Assembly (NCBI GenBank): GCA_037102815.1
Contig: BTPP01000005.1
Span: forward strand, 744,001-808,000
DNA: 64,000 nucleotides
DNA from: Neurospora intermedia
Lineage: Eukaryota; Ascomycota; Sordariomycetes; Sordariales; Sordariaceae
Direction of reading: 5' to 3'
In this document: positions 58,372 through 64,000 of the stretch, one piece after another
How positions within the stretch are numbered: the first letter of the stretch is position 1
Layout of the letters: each line of letters begins with the position of its first letter
The notes under the pieces: model-generated
What the model was told of the DNA's origin: nothing
The model's input: the letters and a program-made list of their open reading frames with translations, nothing else
Databases searched by the model: none
Position numbers and translations under genes: made by a program

Positions 58372-61300
58372 TGAAGGCCTGATTCCGAGGTGAAAACGGG
58401 AGGGAAAAGGCAGGAGGCAAGGTCAATCAGTCAGGAACTCGGAGCACGGCTCGCATGCATAGAGAAATGGAAATGGAAGAGGCGTTGAGACACGGCCAAT
58501 CGCAGCTTAAACCCATAAACGAGAGAGACAAGACCACACGGCCGAGGGAAGAGATTCCAGATCAAACGGCCCTGATGAACATGTTGATCAGCACTCGATG
58601 GAATCGTGGGCCAGATTCGAGGTACATTGTATTGTGTACATGGCACAAACAAAACCCATCCTTCTAGAGGTAAGCCATCCCTTCCACGCACGCAAAAAGG
58701 ATCGAAAAAAGAAGCTCAAAAACATCTGGAACCCCTTTTTGATCGCGCTCCAGCAACATTTGTTTTGGTTCAGGTTGGAAAAGGAATGGGTGTCCCTGAG
58801 AGGAAGAATGGAACCACGACCGAAAAGAATGCTGAATGATGCGCGCATTGAGTATCACCCTAGCTTCCATAACCAGTTCAGTTGCAGCACTTGTTCCAGA
58901 GTTCTTGTTCCTGTCGTATGTAACCGCGTTTCTCACAAACCTATCGGCGCGATGGAGGAGGGAACCCAAACGGCCCTGCGTGCCCTCCCACGCTCCCTCT
59001 TCATGCACCTCATTTGCGTAGGGCAGCGGATCGGATAGGGACACGCGCTTGGCCAGTCTTGGCTCGTGGCAGCCATTTCCGATGGATGATTATCATGACC
59101 ATCGTGAATGAATGACCCTGACCTCCATTTGGAAACATCCCGACACCCACTTGGCTGCCATCATCAGGACAGAGTTGCTGTTCTCTCTCTCTCTCTCTTT
59201 TTTTTTTTTTTTTTTCACCGGAGAAACCCCGTCCGCGCAAGATTCGAGACTTAACAAAGTTACACCAGAATGGTCTTGAGTGTACCTCCTGACAGTTCAG
59301 TTCAGCGCCCCGTGGAGTACGGGGAGAGAGAGAGAGAGATGGTGAATGACCACCGCACTGCGAGGCTTTGAATAGTAGGTAGGTGTGATCGGAAATTTTT
59401 CTGAACATTCGTCATGAGAGGGGGCAGATGGAGATAGGAAAACGGCAGGTTGAACCGGTTTCCGCGGCGGCTGCATGGAGTCGGAATCATGCTAATGATC
59501 CCAAACAACATTATGGGGTCCATCCATAGGTAGGCAAGCAAACTTCCGCTTACTAAGTTTCAGGTGGCATATACACTACAATTATATGCGATCTCCATAG
59601 GGGAGGTCGTGGGGGTCGTCATGCTTTCTGGGCTTTTTTTTGTTCACTGAAAAAGGCAGAGAGAGAATGATGATGATGATGATGAGGATGATGAAATGGA
59701 TAAGGCTTTTAGTTCAGCTTCGGTGGTTGGACAAGTCAAACATGGCACCAGAAATGGAAGAGGCCGATATTGGATTCCGATCCTCTTATGTCGCCGATGC
59801 CGATCCACCCCTCGTTTTGGTCACTTGTTCCTCTTCCCGTCGCCCGCAAAAGGAAGGCACGCATTGCACTAACAGTTTAATACCACACACTACTGTAAGC
59901 GACCTGAAACTGCTAAATGACTTTCAGTTTCCCAACCCGTCCATCTTCAGATTCGATCTTCTTATCTTGTCTTCATTCTTCACTTCAGCTTTGCACCGAC
60001 CCTTCCCACACCCTGAACCACGTACTCCATCATCGCCAAGCGGATAGAAATTGGCTCCCGTTTCGGACGACGGGATGCCCACTAGGAGTTCCCCAGAGCT
60101 AGTGTACTTACCCCCCTCCTTGACAGCACTAATCAGCCCTGCCAATCTCTGAAACCCCAGTCCAAACCCGGATTTGAATTAATAGCAGGGGCTGCTATAA
60201 GTCGATCAATCAGGGTCATTTAGTACAAACCTACCTCCACGGACCTAGAGGTACGCCGGCTCGAGCTACGGTCACTTGGGGCCAAATAGTCGCTCTCTCG
60301 CGCCATTACCTTATGCGCGGTTTATACCTACCCGGGCGATAGTGCTAACGATCGTTCTTGGAGAAACCTCACCAAATCTCCGGGAGTTCATCCACGGAGA
60401 AACTTGCTGGGCAACTCTACCCGTCAGTTCCTGTTCATTCATTCGAGGTTGTGTGTGTGGGTGGGTGTTGTTCGATCTTGTTTAGGTATTTCCATATGTC
60501 ATGTCTGTCGGTTCTTGGCCTCCTCGTACCAGACAGATGCATATCTGCATCCACTGCATCTCTTTTTCAGGTCCTGGGGTCCCGTCGCATTACGAGAAAG
60601 CTCATGTGAGAACCAGCAGCACCTCTACCACAATTAGATGTCAGCACATCCTCGAGCTTGTTCTCAGCCTGTTTCAAGCGAGACACACCATGGCCTGAAG
60701 AGATGAAGATGCTATAAAGATTCTTCCTATACTAGCACTCCAAGACACCTGAACCGCATAATCACCTGCCCATCTCACATCACAAACCAGACAGGCGTTG
60801 ATGGTTACGTACGGTACGCATGATTAATGTCTGGTGATATATCTATCTATCTCTCCGGGACATTCGGACCCCAGACCTCAGCTGTGTTCCTGGATCCCTA
60901 CCAGGTGATCCCATGCCCACCACCTACCTATTCTAATATGGTAGAAGCCCAAGTACACTTGTATCGATACACTAGGTACAACCTAACCTACCCCTGGATG
61001 GTCAATGCATATCCCGTCGTCCCGTCGTCGATCAATCACTGCCCTAAACAACTACCCTACCCTATGTACGCAGTATCTACCTACATACTTCAAGCTCTTG
61101 GACAACTCGGACTTTACCTACCCCGTGCCTCTACATGTACATACCTACTACCTAGAGGTATGTACCTCCATTCACCGGAGCATACGTATGTACAGTAAAT
61201 AGGTATGTACCACGCCGTGCACGCATCTACATACATAGCTAAACGTAAGGTGTTGTACCTGGCAGGATACAGGCCTCGGTACCTCTATTTATGCGGAACA

Positions 61301-61390
61301 CTGCCGCGGCACCTTACCTGATCTTGTACACTCTATATCTGTATGTACACTACCTCTACCTAGAAATAGGTAGGTAGCAAGCAACACCCG

Positions 61391-61440
61391 TTAGGTCTTT
61401 AGGTCTCCAGGTCTCCAGGTCCCAGGGTCTAGGTCCCAAG
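61391..61440 (+). repeat. Degenerate AGGTCT tandem repeat
   Basis: Units TTAGGTCT, TTAGGTCT, CCAGGTCT, CCAGGTCC and related copies follow each other with about 8-bp period. Confidence 0.6.
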
Positions 61441-61634
61441 ACCTCGCTTGTGTGTGGATCATCATCCATCATCCGTCATCTATCATCACAGAGCGAGCGA
61501 GCGACGTACACTACGTAGAGACAGAGATGGATGCTGGACTCCCCGTCAGGCGGACGGGCGCGGAACGGTCCATTATGGACCCCGTGATCGTAATTTTATA
61601 CTGAATTCAAGTAAGTAAGCAAGCAAGCTAGGAC

Positions 61635-61685
61635 GACCAAACCAGACCAGACCAGACCAAACCAGACCAGACCAGACCAAACCAG
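61635..61685 (+). repeat. ACCAG/ACCAA pentamer array with 20-bp period
   Basis: Pentamers ACCAA-ACCAG-ACCAG-ACCAG repeat as a 20-bp unit, about two and a half copies. Confidence 0.8.
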
Positions 61686-61821
61686 GCCCGGACTCCCCAA
61701 ACCCCCCAAACCATGTCGCCGATCCCTGGTCAAGGTTCAAGGTTGAGTACCTAGAGGTATGTAAGGTGAGGTGACTACATACGTACATACGTAGTAAGTT
61801 AGACTAGTAGGGCGGTTATTA

Positions 61822-61869
61822 TTGCTTTGCTTTGCTTTGCTTTGCTTTGCTTTGCTTTGCTTTGCTTGC
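61822..61869 (+). repeat. TTTGC pentamer microsatellite
   Basis: About nine TTTGC units in tandem, 140 bp after the ACCAG array. Confidence 0.85.
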
Positions 61870-62727
61870 ATTCCATACTTTGCTGTACTTTGGTGTTTTT
61901 TCTTTCCTTCCATTAGTTCTTTCGTAAACCACGAAAAGCTCCTAACGAATCGTTGTCTAGCACATCACTTAGTAGACAGGTAGGTGATTAGGTAGTAGGT
62001 AACTGTCTGCAGTTTTATTCTATTGCCTGCTCTGCCTACGAGCATGTATTATTGCCAAACCCACACATGTATATATATGTGAACGGTGTCTGTCTTCACA
62101 GTTCTTCAACATCTTCTCAAATTTTTTTTACATTTTTGTTTTTTTTTGTTTTTTTGTTTCCAGGGGTCAAATGGGAGGAATTACATCATAAATGGTATGG
62201 CAGAACGGACTGGTTGAACAACTGAAGGGCTCAACGAAACAACGAAGTAATTTTATTCCTAGAGGTACCTCGCTACCTATGCACATCTTGGGGAAATAGG
62301 AACCTATGTAGTTCATCGCACTTCGCTTGCTGTTTTTGGTCGTTTTCACATCACACAGAAGGTATGTAATGGTTTACATTGGGACGAAATGTGAATGTGA
62401 TACTAGGCGAAAGGGCGCGGAAACAAGTAGTATATACAAATATCACTGGCAGTGTCGTTTGTAGATCGTGAACTGAGTGGTAGCAGTGAGTAGTACGTTT
62501 GATTATAATGGATGATATCAAATGAACCATGAACACGGTATGGTATTTCTTTTGTCTCTGTTGGGTCTTAAAGCAATGCAAGAATCTGCTAGTGGAACCT
62601 TTTCCAAACACCATCACCAAGCGTGATTCAAGTACACATGTGGAAAAAAGGCAAAGCCATGAGTTTAACAAAAACTTAACAAAGTGCTCACACTTCATGC
62701 CCGCTCAAAATACTTCCACAAAACCCT

Positions 62728-64000
62728 CTAAGCAAAAGGATCCTCCTCCTCCCCTTCACTCTCGTCCTCCCCGGCCACCCTCCTCTCGCCCACCTCCCTA
62801 ATCTTCTCCCCTAATATCCTCCTCCCATACCTTTCCGCAACCTTACCCGCTGCTTCGATCATCCGTCCCGTCCTGTCCTTCATAAGCTTCACCACCTCCA
62901 GCGCCCTCATCCCCCTGTCCTCACCCTCGCGGCACTCAATCGCCAGAAGCTGCAGCAGAGTCTTGTCTATATCGAGCTCTAGCCTGGCCAGCGCGGCGCG
63001 CTGCGAGGCCGTGGACCGAGAGCTTTCGAGCATGTCCGAGAGCTGTGCGGCGCGCAGGGAGGAGAGAAGGAAGGATTGGGTTAAGGGGAGGGATTCTTTA
63101 GTGGTTAGGGGATCGGTGTTGTTTTCGGAATCAGAGTCGTCGGCTTCTGATGCAGTGGAATCGTTGTCCTCCTCGTCTTCACCGTCAACGTCCATTAAAT
63201 CGTCACCACTGCGCGTCTTCTTTTTCTTGGATTGCTTCTTGGGCTTCGCGGAGGTGAGGGGCACGGCAAAGTCGAATTCGGAAAGCAAGGGGCGAGGGAA
63301 ATAGGGGTATTGGTCGCCACCCTTGAGGATGATGCAATGAAATTTGTTGTCGGCGACAGCGATGGGGAAATAGGATTCCTTTTTGCGGCCGGAGGCGAGA
63401 CGCGGGAGGAGACGGGTGTCGAGGAGGGGCACCCATACGGCCCGGGAGGGACGGCGCCAGTGAAGGAGCGTGAGGAGGGTGCCGGTTGAGTCGTAGATGC
63501 AGGGGTCCTGGACGGAATGTTAGTGGATGGGTAAGATACAAGGGAAGAGGGAGAGAGGGACGAAGACGTACGCCATTGTCAGAAAAGAAGACGCTCTTTA
63601 CTGTCGCGCCTTCAGGGAGGGCGACGGTGTCTTCGTTCTGACAAACTTCATCCCGCTTGATGTTCTCAATGGTATACAGCAAGCGCGACATACCGTCCGC
63701 ACCCACAGGCCCGTTGCCCATAGTCAGGACGTAGTCCCTCCAACTAGCGCACGTAACAATTGGTGTGCTCTTGGGCCTGTACACCCTCACGGGGATGCCG
63801 AAAAGGGTGTATATCCTCACATAGTTACCCGTCGTTGTCACGGCAATGTATGAATCACTCAGCGACATGGCCAGCACCGCCTCACCCTTGGGCAGCTGTA
63901 TGCGCCAATCATTTCTTTGCGTCCAGGTCTCATGGGGGCGGTAAAACACCACAGCTGGGGAGCCATCCTCTTTTGGTGGGCACGAGAAAAGGCTGCCCTT
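62728..64000 (-). CDS. mcl1: Mcl1/Ctf4/SepB replisome factor, C-terminal part (runs off the window)
   Basis: Ctf4/AND-1-type hub that links the CMG helicase to DNA polymerase alpha at the fork and supports sister-chromatid cohesion. Named mcl1 in fission yeast and sepB in Aspergillus. Exons 64000-63572 (starts in frame at the window edge) and 63507-62728 (intron GTACGT...GTCCAG) give the last 402 residues. The N-terminal WD40 part lies outside. Visible is the Mcl1 middle domain: FYRPHETWTQRNDWRIQLPK, EAVLAMSLSDSYIAVTTTG, YVRIYTLFGIPVRVYRPKS, WVPLLDTRLL, and FHCIILKGGDQYPYFPRPLL. It is followed by a Lys cluster, an acidic Asp/Glu/Ser linker, and a C-terminal helical bundle (LPLTQSFLLSSLRAAQL; EIREVGERR-like end) that in yeast trimerises and binds CMG and Pol alpha. 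It ends EEEDPFA. No C-terminal HMG box, as usual for fungi. Confidence 0.92.

Larger units (their letters stand above)
56044..62727. other. 6.7-kb gene-poor interval upstream of the Sfl1-like gene
   Basis: Long control region and/or intergenic DNA. It has a G-run (56831-56850), a C-run of 40 (58330-58369), CT/T runs (59180-59214), an ATG-ATG-ATG (GAT) repeat (59667-59692), dense CCTACC/GGTAGG/TACATA motifs (60940-61380) and pentamer repeats (61390-61870). Frames of up to about 150 codons occur, but none has motifs or coding-type composition. No RNA gene was seen. Confidence 0.5.

Noticed and set aside
1-64000. CRISPR arrays, rRNA genes, LTR-type or other virus-like elements
   Set aside because: None of the expected signs (regular spacer repeats, rRNA cores, long terminal repeats, polymerase or capsid motifs) were found by reading.

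Overview
The window is nuclear DNA of a filamentous ascomycete, most likely a Sordariomycete and perhaps Sordariales. The signs are short GT-AG introns with fungal-type branch sites, a fungal Rab1/Ypt1 with an 11-nt first exon, a Bud6/Aip3 polarity protein, an Sfl1-type heat-shock-factor regulator, a HET-domain gene, an intron-bearing tRNA-Asp, and gene-poor stretches full of microsatellites and CCTACCTA/TAGGTAGG motifs. The species call is inference only.

Layout. 1-10.2 kb is gene-poor. It holds a tRNA-Asp(GTC), a promoter-like block (three 25-bp GATA repeats, an inverted repeat and a TATA box) in front of small or decayed ORFs, and several short hypothetical genes. 10.2-13.8 kb is a Bud6 homologue. 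15.5-17.0 kb is a serine beta-lactamase/LovD-like hydrolase. At 18.2-19.4 kb and 25.0-26.4 kb lie two single-pass membrane proteins with the same cysteine spacing. They flank the mitochondrial succinyl-CoA ligase beta subunit (21.5-23.2 kb). 28.3-30.2 kb is a HET-domain gene whose frame is interrupted by one stop. 33.4-39.3 kb is the standout: an 11-exon gene predicted to encode a 1732-residue secreted protein that joins a GH71 alpha-1,3-glucanase, four cysteine modules and an S8 subtilisin with a complete catalytic set.

43.1-48.7 kb carries a SET-like protein, a conserved fungal protein with a likely mitochondrial N-terminus, and Ypt1. On the minus strand follow a low-complexity nuclear-type protein (51.2-52.4 kb), the Sfl1-like regulator (54.0-56.0 kb) and, at the right edge, the C-terminal part of the replisome factor Mcl1/Ctf4/SepB (62.7 kb to the end).

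Most genes are unrelated housekeeping or regulatory genes and form no operon or obvious biosynthetic cluster. The accessory material (HET gene, membrane-protein pair, GH71-S8 fusion) sits at 18-39 kb and suits functions in cell-surface contact, non-self recognition or attack on other fungal walls. I saw no rRNA, CRISPR, retroelement or intact DNA transposon. All exon boundaries were read by eye from splice signals and reading-frame continuity.
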